DNA from: Massiliimalia sp050943535
Lineage (GTDB): Bacteria; Bacillota; Clostridia; Oscillospirales; Ruminococcaceae
DNA: 25,199 nucleotides
NCBI GenBank assembly: GCA_050943535.1
Contig: JBMNPJ010000018.1
Coordinates: forward strand, 1 to 25,199
Direction: 5' to 3'
The notes beneath the pieces are model-generated. The model was not told the origin of the DNA, made no database searches, and was given only the letters and a program-made list of their open reading frames with translations. The position numbers and the translations under genes were made by a program. Positions 14,536 to 22,847 of this stretch are shown here, piece after piece; positions within the stretch are counted from its first letter, which is position 1, and each line of letters begins with the position of its first letter.

Positions 14536-15667
14536 TTACATCTACCCATCCTTTCCACCCCAGGTGAATGGTGTCTTCTAAAAAATACGGGGTGTATTCT
14601 TCCCCGGAGAAATCCGCCACCTGTGCTCCGTATTCTTTAGCGATTTCCCGGATATTTTCATAATACTGCTGACGGTCCTCCTTGGGGAACTGGGTATAAT
14701 CATACCACCAGCCGTTTACCGGCACATTGACAATCAAAGGGGTAATCTCCAATTCCTGACAAACCTGCAAAAATAGACGCAGATCGTCATACTCAGGGGA
14801 ATTACAGTAACTGCTGCGGGTACCGCTTCCCTTTCGTTCTTCCAATTCCGGAAGAAGATTCTTTTCATAGTAGGAATCTAAAACATAAAAGGGATTGGAC
14901 TGGGTACCAGCTTTCCCGTCCTGTTCTGCCTGTCTGCGCAGACTGTCCCAGTCCGGGGGTGTGTCTTCCAGGTTTGTCTGTGTCCTGTGTTTTACCCCAT
15001 CTGTTTTCATTTTGGACATGACGCTGACCAGAGATTTTTCTTCCATAAATGCCAGATGAAGTTTTAAATATAAAGAATCCATCATGCCGATCCCATCCCC
15101 AAGCAGACTGTCCACGCACTGTTTCATCCGCTTTTGGGTAGGCGGATCTGCTTGCAGCAGCTGATCTGCCCGTTTGGCAATCGCCTTTTTGGTGGTGTTA
15201 GACAATTTGGGATTGCGCAGCATGGCCAAAAAATTCACTTCAGAAAACCGGGAGGCAAATGCCTCCTTTTTTACACCGCTTTTTCGAAACCACTGGGGTG
15301 CTACAATCAAAGCTGCCTTGCGGTTTTCCATAGAAGGTTCTAAAGCCGCCAGTGTAATGGCGTGCGACAAAGACTGATAATAACCTGCCCCAATCAGCAT
15401 GGGATAAAAGTCCTTTCCGGAAAATAAATTTCCCGGATGATAAGGGGTTTTTTGCCCATGCTGAAATTCAGAAGACCCGAACACCACCAGAGTATGAGAA
15501 TCCATATTTTTCTCCATGGCCTGATGGGAAAGAAATTTTTCTTCCGCCGCCCAGGCGGAAAACTCCCCCAAATCTGCCTGCAATCCTGTTCCCAGCGAAC
15601 CGTGAATCCCAAACACCGCACACAAAAACAGCACTCCGGCCGTGAGAAACGCCGCGATCTTTCTCAC
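14492..15667 (-). CDS. dltD: D-alanyl-lipoteichoic acid biosynthesis protein DltD
   Basis: A 391-residue extracytoplasmic protein anchored by one N-terminal segment (residues 4-20), with a GDSL/SGNH-like hydrolase fold. The nucleophile motif is FGSSEFQHG (S65/S66 region) and the Asp-His pair is in DTIHLGWKGW (D365, H368). It performs the last step, moving D-alanine to teichoic acid outside the membrane. The start codon is GTG at 15667, 4 bp after the dltC stop, with AAAGG inside the dltC end. Its 3' end overlaps the DltX-like ORF by 44 nt. Confidence 0.95.
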   Translation of the reverse strand: MRKIAAFLTAGVLFLCAVFGIHGSLGTGLQADLGEFSAWAAEEKFLSHQAMEKNMDSHTLVVFGSSEFQHGQKTPYHPGNLFSGKDFYPMLIGAGYYQSLSHAITLAALEPSMENRKAALIVAPQWFRKSGVKKEAFASRFSEVNFLAMLRNPKLSNTTKKAIAKRADQLLQADPPTQKRMKQCVDSLLGDGIGMMDSLYLKLHLAFMEEKSLVSVMSKMKTDGVKHRTQTNLEDTPPDWDSLRRQAEQDGKAGTQSNPFYVLDSYYEKNLLPELEERKGSGTRSSYCNSPEYDDLRLFLQVCQELEITPLIVNVPVNGWWYDYTQFPKEDRQQYYENIREIAKEYGAQVADFSGEEYTPYFLEDTIHLGWKGWVDVNEALYRFGTENSVA

Positions 15668-15671
15668 AAAA

Positions 15672-15902
15672 TCAGCACCTTTCTTTCAAAAAAGCCAAAA
15701 GCTTGTTGGGGGTGTTCAGCTGACTGCGATCGGTTTCAGAAGGAGAAATCACAATTCCCAAAGCGTCCTCTAAGTCCACCAATAATTCTACAAAACCCAA
15801 AGAATCCAATAATCCGGTTTCAAATAAATCTACATCCCGATCTTCCCGAACAACACTATCCTCGCAAATGCGTTCCAAAATATCCAATACCTTTTCTTCC
15901 AT
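15672..15902 (-). CDS. dltC: D-alanine carrier protein DltC
   Basis: A 76-residue acyl-carrier-type protein. The phosphopantetheine serine is S34 in FETGLLDSLGFVELLVDLED. The frame opens at 15938, but AAAGGAG about 8 nt before the ATG at 15902 and the usual carrier length support the shorter form. DltA loads D-alanine on its pantetheine arm and DltB takes it over. Between dltB and dltD in the operon. Confidence 0.95.
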   Translation of the reverse strand: MEEKVLDILERICEDSVVREDRDVDLFETGLLDSLGFVELLVDLEDALGIVISPSETDRSQLNTPNKLLAFLKERC

Positions 15903-15944
15903 TGTTACAACACTCCTTTTTATATCCATTAATAACAACTATTT

Positions 15945-17126
15945 TTATACCGCCAACAGCGGCTGTACCCACGTCCCAATCAGCTGGGTAAGCCGTCCGG
16001 AAAACAGGAAAAATCCCAGCATTACCAGCTGAAACGTCACTGCCCAGGACACAATTTGATACCAGGTTTTCCCTTTGTTTTTGGCGTAAAATTTTGATTT
16101 TTTCTGATAACATTCTGTTGCCGCCAACAGTCCGCCGTGATACAGGCCGTACAGCAAATAATATCCAGTCAGTCCGTGCCATGCTCCCATAATCAGCATA
16201 TTTACAAAGAATGCGGCACAGGCGGCGCTCAAGCGGGTAGAAAATCGTTTTTTCTTAATACAGTTCATTAAAAATCGGGAAAACACAAAGTCCCGAAACC
16301 AATGGGACAACGTAATGTGCCACCGTTCCCAAAATTCCTTGATATCCCGGCTGACAAAAGGCCTTCGGAAATTTTCCGGCGTGCAGATTCCAAACAGATA
16401 AGAGGCACCCACCGCCATCAAACTGTACCCAGCAAAGTCAAAGAACAGGTAAAATCCATAACTGTACATATATCCAAACGCTGCCCGCAGGGCAGTGCTT
16501 TCAGAAAAATATCCCATAATCTGATAGAAGATTCCCGCCAGTACAAATTTATACACCGCTCCCAGCAAAATTTTCATCAGCCCGTTTCCAGCCAGATTCA
16601 GATATTCTCTTCGGGGCATCACCCGATTCCAATCCTGCAAAAATCGGCGGCTGCGGTCAATGGGGCCGGAACTCAAAGATGGGAAAAACAGCAGAAATCC
16701 CAGAAAATCCAGCGTTCCCATAGAAGTAATCATTCCGTCATAAGACTCAATAATGATCTGTACGCCCCGAAAGGTAAGATAGGATACCCCCAAAAAGCAG
16801 AACCAATCTCCGCCCCATATTCCGGCAAGCTTGCTTACAATCAAAGGGAGAATGGAAAACAGCACCGCATGTCCGTAAATCACCGGATTTCTACCGAATT
16901 TTTTGCGCAGATACAGATACCCCTTGATCAGATGCAGTTCTATAAAGCAAAACGCTCCTAAAAAGGCAAGCTGTTTTGGGTCATTCCCTATAGCCAGAAA
17001 GATAAATGCCAGCGAAGCAAACAGGGTATAATACCGAATTGGTTTTTCTAAAATTCCCAGGATCACCGCCGGAACAGCCAGTACCGCAAGCCAGCAGAAA
17101 AATGGAAAATCTCCAAACAAGGTCAT
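15945..17126 (-). CDS. dltB: D-alanyl transfer MBOAT protein DltB
   Basis: A 393-residue membrane-bound O-acyltransferase with about ten or more membrane segments. MBOAT signatures are present: FWERWHITLSHWFRDFVF (H270, H275) and the catalytic-type MGAWHGLTGYY (H317). It forms a funnel that lets D-alanyl-DltC donate D-alanine through the membrane. GGAGG lies about 6 nt before the ATG at 17126; the frame extends 8 codons further but without a better ribosome site. Between dltA and dltC on one transcript. Confidence 0.95.
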   Translation of the reverse strand: MTLFGDFPFFCWLAVLAVPAVILGILEKPIRYYTLFASLAFIFLAIGNDPKQLAFLGAFCFIELHLIKGYLYLRKKFGRNPVIYGHAVLFSILPLIVSKLAGIWGGDWFCFLGVSYLTFRGVQIIIESYDGMITSMGTLDFLGFLLFFPSLSSGPIDRSRRFLQDWNRVMPRREYLNLAGNGLMKILLGAVYKFVLAGIFYQIMGYFSESTALRAAFGYMYSYGFYLFFDFAGYSLMAVGASYLFGICTPENFRRPFVSRDIKEFWERWHITLSHWFRDFVFSRFLMNCIKKKRFSTRLSAACAAFFVNMLIMGAWHGLTGYYLLYGLYHGGLLAATECYQKKSKFYAKNKGKTWYQIVSWAVTFQLVMLGFFLFSGRLTQLIGTWVQPLLAV

Positions 17127-17190
17127 ATTATTTCCTCCGTTTCCTTCCAAAGCATCTGCCCTTTTTGGTTTTTCTCTGGAGAAACCTGTC

Positions 17191-18720
17191 TCACATCCAT
17201 TCTCCTTTCAAAGTTTTGCGATCAGCTTTTCCATTGGAGGTCATGGGCATCTGTTCTAAATACACAAATTTTTTGGGGATCATGTAATCGGGCAGATATC
17301 CTTTCAGTGCTTTTTTTAACTGCTGGGTAGCAGCAAACCCTTTTTCCTGCTGCGGTTCCAGCACCACAAAAGCCGTTAGGCTTTTCACCACACCGTTCTC
17401 TTCTTTGGGAAGCACTGCCGCCGCCTGCACTTCGGGCAGTCGCATCAGATTGTTTTCAATATCTCCCAACTCAATTCGGTATCCATGGAGTTTCACCTGC
17501 AAATCCATTCTTCCGCAGTAAAACAGCATGCCCTGTTCATCCAAATATCCCAAATCCCCAGTATGGTAACCTCGAACTAAGATTTCTCCCTGCTGACGCT
17601 GAAAAAACGCCTTTTGGGTTAGGTCATCCCTGCCAAAATAGCCGGTACTTACTGTATCACCCAAAATGACAATTTCCCCTTTTTCTCCCGGTGGAAGCGG
17701 ATTTCCCTGAGCATCCCAAATTTCAATTTCCGTTCCGGGTTTTGGAATCCCCACCGGCAAAGGAGATGGTTCTTTTGCCATTTGCTCTGTTACCGGCACC
17801 TGTGTCACTGCCACCGTAGATTCGGTAGGGCCATAGGTATTGATGACCCGGCTTTTTGGAAATCGTTCCAGCAGTTTTTCAGCGGTTTTATTGGACAGGG
17901 TTTCTCCGCAGAACAAAAATGTTTCCAGCCTAGGCAGCAGCTGCCGGTCAAACGCTGTATCTGACAAACACAAATCGGCAAAGGAGGGAGTGGATACCCA
18001 TACCGATGCCTGAGACTTTTTCAGGCTGGAAAACAACAGGGAAAAATCACCCTGTACCTGTTTTGACAAGGTCCACAAAGTTCCCCCGCATGCCAAACAG
18101 GTGTACAGATCCATCACCGACAGGTCAAAGGAAAACGGCGCCTGGTTTAAAAACACCCGGCAAACTTCTCCAGTTTGCTGTGCCGGTTCCGCCGCCAGGG
18201 AACAGGACCAATCCAGATAATGCTCCAGACAGGACCGGGTAATCTGCACCCCTTTGGGGTCCCCAGTACTACCGGAGGTAAAAATCAAATAAAACAAATC
18301 CTCTTCCTTTACCCAGTTTTCTTCCACAGGGACACAGTCCTCCGGTCTGCTCTGCCAAGCCAAGGTTTTGGGATTCTGAGCAGATATCCCGTCCAGCTGA
18401 AGGGGTTCCACCGCCAGAATAAACGAAGGAGCCAGGCACCGGACAATTGCCCGAACCCTTTCAAGGGGAACAGAACAGTCCACCGGGCAGTATGCCCGCC
18501 CAGACTTGACACAAGCCAAAAAACAAACAATCATCCACGGGTCTTTATGTCCATACACCAAAACCGGCCGACGATCCGTTCCGGTTCGGCTGAGTACTGC
18601 CGCCAGGCGGTTAGACCAGGCTTCCAGCTCGCCGTAGGTAATTTCACCATCTTCACTTCGTACTGCCAGACGATGTTCAAACCGCTGACTATAGTCTTGA
18701 ATGGTCTTTAAAAGATTCAT
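17191..18720 (-). CDS. dltA: D-alanine--carrier protein ligase DltA
   Basis: A 509-residue adenylate-forming enzyme that activates D-alanine with ATP and loads it on DltC. The motifs are in order: FTSGSTGDPKG (P-loop-like A3), NTYGPTEST (A5), YHTGDLGYLDEQG (A7), GRMDLQVKLHGYRIELGDIE (A8) and TSNGKADRKTL with the catalytic Lys (A10). AAAGGA lies about 8 nt before the ATG at 18720; the frame opens six codons earlier. First gene of the operon, 64 bp before dltB. D-alanylation lowers surface charge and adds resistance to cationic peptides; no two-component or BceAB-like sensor gene is next to it here. Confidence 0.96.
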   Translation of the reverse strand: MNLLKTIQDYSQRFEHRLAVRSEDGEITYGELEAWSNRLAAVLSRTGTDRRPVLVYGHKDPWMIVCFLACVKSGRAYCPVDCSVPLERVRAIVRCLAPSFILAVEPLQLDGISAQNPKTLAWQSRPEDCVPVEENWVKEEDLFYLIFTSGSTGDPKGVQITRSCLEHYLDWSCSLAAEPAQQTGEVCRVFLNQAPFSFDLSVMDLYTCLACGGTLWTLSKQVQGDFSLLFSSLKKSQASVWVSTPSFADLCLSDTAFDRQLLPRLETFLFCGETLSNKTAEKLLERFPKSRVINTYGPTESTVAVTQVPVTEQMAKEPSPLPVGIPKPGTEIEIWDAQGNPLPPGEKGEIVILGDTVSTGYFGRDDLTQKAFFQRQQGEILVRGYHTGDLGYLDEQGMLFYCGRMDLQVKLHGYRIELGDIENNLMRLPEVQAAAVLPKEENGVVKSLTAFVVLEPQQEKGFAATQQLKKALKGYLPDYMIPKKFVYLEQMPMTSNGKADRKTLKGEWM

Positions 18721-18777
18721 GCTGTCATTCCTTTCCAAAACTGTTTTTTAGGACACCTTCTGCATCCTTCTGTTTTC

Positions 18778-18805
18778 AGTATAAAACAGGTTTTTATAAA
18801 ATCAA
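18778..18805 (-). promoter_or_regulatory. Promoter of the dlt operon
   Basis: On the minus strand TTGATT (18805-18800) and TATACT (18783-18778) are 16 bp apart, the same boxes and spacing as the groESL promoter. The leader is about 50 nt. Confidence 0.65.
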
Positions 18806-18921
18806 TGGAACTGGAACAACACTAAGAAAGGCGTTTTAAAACATTAACCAATTTTTAAGAAATGTTGGATTTTGCTAAGATTTTCACAAGATTATCCCCA
18901 GTCAAAAAAGATCTGGAAAAC
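18806..18921. other. Spacer upstream of the dlt promoter
   Basis: Together with 18721-19088 this is a gene-free stretch of about 370 bp. This part is A/T-rich; I see no operator or ORF. The rest is covered by the promoter and the two hairpins described separately. Confidence 0.4.
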
Positions 18922-18958
18922 AAAAAAGGCACCGCAAACAATTTGGTTTACGGTGCCT
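18921..18958 (-). terminator. Second minus-strand terminator upstream of dlt
   Basis: Arms at 18927-18939 and 18946-18958 pair over 13 bp. The single odd position is a C-A mismatch in the plus transcript but a G-U pair in the minus transcript, and TTTTTT follows on the minus strand, so the element works for minus-strand RNA. It backs up the terminator at 19044-19075 and insulates dltA. Confidence 0.7.
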
Positions 18959-19043
18959 CAGATTATAGAAAAATGTAATGTAAACTAGCAAATATTTTAT
19001 TTGTACAATTTTCTAGTTTGCGTTATCTTTTTCTACAGTCTGA

Positions 19044-19075
19044 AAAAGCCGCAAACCCTCCGGTTTGCGGCTTTT
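19044..19075. terminator. Terminator of the CNNM/CorC gene
   Basis: A perfect 14-bp stem (19044-19057 with 19062-19075, loop CTCC), 14 bp beyond the stop codon of the minus-strand gene. A- and T-rich arm ends give U-runs on either strand. Confidence 0.85.
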
Positions 19076-19088
19076 ATCTTATATTTTC

Positions 19089-20456
19089 TTATGATGCAGA
19101 ATCTTCGTCCTCTTCTGTTTCTTCAGGAGGAGGTGCCATTTTTTCTGCTTTTACCTTTCGAATCCGGTGGTCTTCCACCACAACAACGCTGAAACGAACG
19201 CCCTTGTATTCTACAGTTGGTGTTTCATTTTCTTCTGGAATTCTCCCCAAAAGTTCGGTAATCAATCCGCCCACCGTTCCATAATCATCGGCTTCTTCTT
19301 CCCAGTCTGCCTGGAACAGTTCTCCCGCATCATCCAGCTGGACAGCGCCGTCTAACAGATAGGTCGTGTCGGACAATTTGATGATTTCTTCCTGCTCATT
19401 ATCGTATTCATCCTGAATATTTCCCACAATGGCTTCCAGCAGGTCTTCCATGGTGATAATCCCAGAAGTACCCCCATAGTCATCTACAACAACCGCCATA
19501 TGCACTTTGTTGAGCTTAAATAGACGAAACAGGTCAGAACAGCTTTTGGCTTCCGGAACGTAAATGGTATTCCGGATAAAATCACTGAGCTTAAAATCTT
19601 CCATAGATTTGCAGCCTACCAGACACAGAAGGTCTTTGACATAAATGACGCCCTTAATGTTGTCAATGTCATCTTCATATACGGGAATTCTGGAAAATCC
19701 CCGGTTGATGGCATAGTACACCACATCGCTGATGGGAGCGGTAATGTCCACAGCCACCACATCGGTTCGGTGGGTCATTAAGTCCGCCGCAGTACAGTCG
19801 TCAAAGTCAAAAATATTGTTGATCATTTCCCGTTCTTCCCGTTCAATGACCCCTTTTTCTTCCCCTTCATCCACCAGGGAGCGAATTTCTTCTTCGGTTA
19901 CCTCTTCTTCAAACCCTTTGCCAGAATATCCAAAGATCCGGCTGATTCCATTGGAAAGGTGCACAATCAAAAACACCAGAGGACGGAACAGGTAAGAAAT
20001 TACCCGAATAAAGCCATATAAATTTAGAATTGTCTGTTCCGGATGAACCGAAAAAATCCGCCTTGGCAACATATTGCAAATACACAGCAGAACAAGCAGT
20101 ACGATCATAAATACCACAAGCCCTGCGACGCCTTGTGCCACATGGCTCCACTCTGTCCAGGAGCTTTGCTGTACCATAGGCCCCGCCACACTCCAAACAG
20201 CGTGAGAAAGCAGCATAAAGCCCTGATACACCGCTGCACAAAGGCAGATCAGGTAGGTTAAATTCAGCCAGATTACCTTTTTTCGCAACGGCTGCTGATT
20301 CAACTGGTTTCCGATTTTTCCATACTTTTCATTGGTTTCCATTAAGGCTTTTAATTTGCTTTCGTTCATGGAAAGCAAAGCTGTTTCTGCTGTACAGAAA
20401 CAAAAACTCAGTACCCCAAAAATAAGCAGTAAAAGCCATCGCCCAACGTCGTCCAT
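19089..20456 (-). CDS. CNNM/CorC (hemolysin C-like) family transporter or regulator
   Basis: A 455-residue inner-membrane protein in the CNNM order: DUF21 membrane domain (about residues 1-190, four hydrophobic segments, with the early CTAETALLSMNESKL motif), a paired CBS domain (about 210-335, MTHRTDVVAVD and GIITMEDLLEAIVG) and a C-terminal CorC/HlyC domain (about 350-435, GGLITELLGRIP). Family members are linked to Mg2+ or Co2+ export; 'hemolysin' is a historic name. AAAGGAG lies about 7 nt before the ATG. Monocistronic by layout. The ion is not decided by sequence. Confidence 0.92.
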   Translation of the reverse strand: MDDVGRWLLLLIFGVLSFCFCTAETALLSMNESKLKALMETNEKYGKIGNQLNQQPLRKKVIWLNLTYLICLCAAVYQGFMLLSHAVWSVAGPMVQQSSWTEWSHVAQGVAGLVVFMIVLLVLLCICNMLPRRIFSVHPEQTILNLYGFIRVISYLFRPLVFLIVHLSNGISRIFGYSGKGFEEEVTEEEIRSLVDEGEEKGVIEREEREMINNIFDFDDCTAADLMTHRTDVVAVDITAPISDVVYYAINRGFSRIPVYEDDIDNIKGVIYVKDLLCLVGCKSMEDFKLSDFIRNTIYVPEAKSCSDLFRLFKLNKVHMAVVVDDYGGTSGIITMEDLLEAIVGNIQDEYDNEQEEIIKLSDTTYLLDGAVQLDDAGELFQADWEEEADDYGTVGGLITELLGRIPEENETPTVEYKGVRFSVVVVEDHRIRKVKAEKMAPPPEETEEDEDSAS

Positions 20457-20526
20457 GAAATAACTCCTTTCTGATCACCCTATTTATGGGGGATCCAAAA
20501 CCATGATATTATAAAACTTAATACTA

Positions 20527-20555
20527 ATCATACTGTCAAAGCTTCCCTATGTCAA
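20527..20555 (-). promoter_or_regulatory. Promoter of the CNNM/CorC gene
   Basis: On the minus strand a consensus TTGACA (20555-20550), a 17-bp spacer and TATGAT (20532-20527). The leader of about 65 nt shows no Mg2+ riboswitch that I can recognise. Confidence 0.75.
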
Positions 20556-20671
20556 GGGAATAGAGATAAGATTTGTGTAAAATCCAGCATTGGTCTGCAA
20601 AACCTCCGTTAATTTCGGCAATATTTTGATGGATACACAAAAATTTCAAAAAAAATTGGGATATGTGATTA

Positions 20672-20700
20672 TTGTTATGACAGAAAAAACAGGGTATAAT
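20672..20700 (+). promoter_or_regulatory. Promoter of the RpiR regulator gene
   Basis: TTGTTA (20672-20677), 17 bp, and a perfect TATAAT (20695-20700), about 39 bp before the start codon. Confidence 0.75.
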
Positions 20701-20738
20701 AGAATTGCTGAAAATATATCCCGAAAGTGTAGGTAGTT

Positions 20739-21602
20739 ATGGAAAGAGATATTTTTACTAACATTCGCGCCAATTATAACATGTTAACCAAAGTGGAGCG
20801 AAAAATCGCGGATATTGTTTTGGCAAAACCGAAGGAAGTTTTAAACCTTTCCATTACCGATTTAGCTGAGCTGTGTGACGTGAGTGTCGCCACAGTATTT
20901 CGATTTTGCAAAGATTTAAAACTGAAAGGTTATCAGGATTTTAAATTGACATTAGTGCAGAGTATTTCTACCCTGGAGAATGAAGGCAGCAGTTTTTTGG
21001 AATTCGCTGATGACGATCAGGTGGATGATGATTTTCAGCACATTGTCCATCAAATTCTGAATGTGAATGTCCATTCCCTGAAAGAAACCTGTAGCCTGAT
21101 ACAGAAAGATGACATCATTCGAACCGTACAGTGGATGGTAGAAGCACGCAAAGTCGTGTTTGCAGGGTGCGGCAACTCCCTGCTGGCTGCCATGGAAGGC
21201 AAAAATAAATTTATGCGGATTACGGACAAGATCGAAGTCAACATAGACACTCATTTACAGTCTATGGCGGCGGCTTTATTGACAGAACAAGACTTGATCA
21301 TCCTGATTTCCCACAGCGGTTCTACCAAAGATACCGTAGACATTGCAAAGCTGGCAAAAAAACAGGGAGCAAAAGTAGTTTGTATTACCCGCTACGCCCG
21401 TTCCCCACTGACCGAATGCTGTGATATCCGTTTGATGTACGGGGCAAATGAAGGACCTCTGCAAGGCGGATCCATGTCTGCAAAACTGGCACAGTTGATG
21501 GTTCTGGAGGTATTGTATCAGCAGTACTTCCTCTCTACATTTGATGAGTCCAAAAAGAACCGCACATTGACTGCCGGTTCCGTAGTCGACAAGCTGTATT
21601 GA
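20739..21602 (+). CDS. MurR/RpiR-family transcriptional regulator
   Basis: A 287-residue protein with an N-terminal RpiR helix-turn-helix (about residues 1-77, LTKVERKIADIVLAKPKEVL and LAELCDVSVATVFRFCKDL) and a C-terminal SIS sugar-phosphate isomerase-like sensor domain (about 115-260, with the phosphosugar-binding ISHSGSTKDTVDIAKLAKKQGA). Such regulators respond to phosphosugars such as GlcNAc-6-P or MurNAc-6-P. No sugar operon adjoins, so the ligand is open. The ribosome site is weak. hydEF lies downstream on the same strand, 175 bp away, behind a hairpin. Confidence 0.93.
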   Translation: MERDIFTNIRANYNMLTKVERKIADIVLAKPKEVLNLSITDLAELCDVSVATVFRFCKDLKLKGYQDFKLTLVQSISTLENEGSSFLEFADDDQVDDDFQHIVHQILNVNVHSLKETCSLIQKDDIIRTVQWMVEARKVVFAGCGNSLLAAMEGKNKFMRITDKIEVNIDTHLQSMAAALLTEQDLIILISHSGSTKDTVDIAKLAKKQGAKVVCITRYARSPLTECCDIRLMYGANEGPLQGGSMSAKLAQLMVLEVLYQQYFLSTFDESKKNRTLTAGSVVDKLY

Positions 21603-21702
21603 CTTGTTCACTGCGTTTTGCGGATTCTGTTTTTAAAGATGGTTTTTGTATTCCGTCTAACCTTCTTCCTCAGATTTTGATTTGAGAAGATGATGTAAAG
21701 TC

Positions 21703-21752
21703 ACCCCTGTATCGGAAAAGAACCTTTGGGTTTTCCATACAGGGGTCTTTTT
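21703..21752 (+). terminator. Nested hairpin with U-run before hydE (terminator or attenuator)
   Basis: An outer 10-bp stem ACCCCTGTAT/ATACAGGGGT (21703-21712 with 21737-21746) encloses a 6-bp GGAAAA/TTTTCC stem (21714-21719 with 21731-21736), followed by CTTTTTAT. It ends 25 nt before the hydE start codon. I see no good promoter between it and rpiR or between it and hydE, so it is either a partial terminator or an attenuator for hydEF. Confidence 0.75.
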
Positions 21753-21776
21753 ATCGCAGAAAGGAGCTGTTCCCCC

Positions 21777-22787
21777 ATGCAGACCACACAATTGATTGAA
21801 CAAATTTCCCATACACACAAAGCTTCTGCCCAGGAGCTTTCGCAGATCCTCACCGACGTTTCTGCAAAAGAAGCGCTGTTTTGCGCCGCAAACCGGGTTT
21901 GCCTGGAACAAAAAGGCAATCAGGTATTGATACGTGCACTGCTGGAATTTTCCAATATCTGCCGAAGACAATGCCGATACTGCGGACTCAACTGTTTTAA
22001 TTCCAACTGCCAAAGATACCGGATGGAGCCGGACGAAATCCTGGAAACTGTAAAAGAAGCCTATGATGCCGGATACCAGACCATTGTGCTGCAATCCGGG
22101 GAAGATCCTTACTATACCCAAGAAATGGTGGTGTCCCTTGTGCGGGAAATCCGCAGGACTTGCCCAGGTATGGCCATTACCCTGAGCATTGGCGAGCGAC
22201 CCAAAGAGGAATATGCCGCCTTCCGCCAAGCGGGAGCAGACCGGTACCTAATTAAACAGGAAACCGCTGACCCTCAGATTTACGCTGCTCTCCACCCGGA
22301 CAGTTCCTTAAAAGAACGGGTGACCTGTTTAAAAAATCTAAAAGAATTGGGTTACGAAACCGGAAGCGGCTTTATGATTGGCCTGCCTGGACAAACTGCT
22401 CAGACCATTGCCGCAGACCTGCTTTTGCTGCAGGAAATCCCCTGCGATATGGCAGGAATCGGCCCCTTTATCCCCCACCCAGACACACCTTTAAAGGATC
22501 ATCCTGCTGGCAGTGTTACGGTAACTCAGCAGGCTGTAGCTTTGGCGCGGCTTTTGCTGCCCAAAGCAAACCTTCCGGCTACCACCGCCCTGGGGGTTGT
22601 ATCTCAGTCAGGAAAGCAAAATATTTTTTCCTGTGGCGCCAACGTCATTATGAAAAAGGTAACCCCCTGGAGCCACCGAAAACAATACGAAATCTATCCC
22701 GCCAATTTAGGGGAAATCATCGACGTAAAAACCTCCCGGCAGCAGCTGGAACAGGAACTGCGGGATTTGGGAAAAATCCCGGTATAA
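21777..22787 (+). CDS. hydE: [FeFe]-hydrogenase H-cluster radical SAM maturase HydE
   Basis: A 336-residue radical SAM enzyme (BioB-like TIM barrel). The iron-sulfur motif CRRQCRYC (C62, C66, C69) lies in EFSNICRRQCRYCGLNC; IVLQSGEDPYYTQEM (about residues 100-114) and MIGLPGQTAQTIAADLLLLQ (about 200-219) are further HydE features. HydE helps make the dithiomethylamine-bridged di-iron precursor of the hydrogenase active site. AAGGAG 10 nt before 21777 selects this ATG over the upstream one at 21726, which falls inside the hairpin. It is followed by hydF at 60 bp. The maturase HydG and any hydrogenase are not in the window. Confidence 0.95.
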   Translation: MQTTQLIEQISHTHKASAQELSQILTDVSAKEALFCAANRVCLEQKGNQVLIRALLEFSNICRRQCRYCGLNCFNSNCQRYRMEPDEILETVKEAYDAGYQTIVLQSGEDPYYTQEMVVSLVREIRRTCPGMAITLSIGERPKEEYAAFRQAGADRYLIKQETADPQIYAALHPDSSLKERVTCLKNLKELGYETGSGFMIGLPGQTAQTIAADLLLLQEIPCDMAGIGPFIPHPDTPLKDHPAGSVTVTQQAVALARLLLPKANLPATTALGVVSQSGKQNIFSCGANVIMKKVTPWSHRKQYEIYPANLGEIIDVKTSRQQLEQELRDLGKIPV

Positions 22788-22847
22788 ACAGATTTCCCCA
22801 TGGAGTCAAAATACACACACCGTTTTCTGAGAAAGGATGAAGTCACC

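Noticed and set aside
15437..15991. Plus-strand ORF of 184 codons across dltC and dltD
   Set aside because: Antisense shadow of three conserved dlt genes; low-complexity, Pro/Gln/Lys-rich translation.
21657..22229. Minus-strand ORF of 190 codons opposite hydE
   Set aside because: Antisense to the radical SAM gene whose motifs are intact; no ribosome site or family resemblance.
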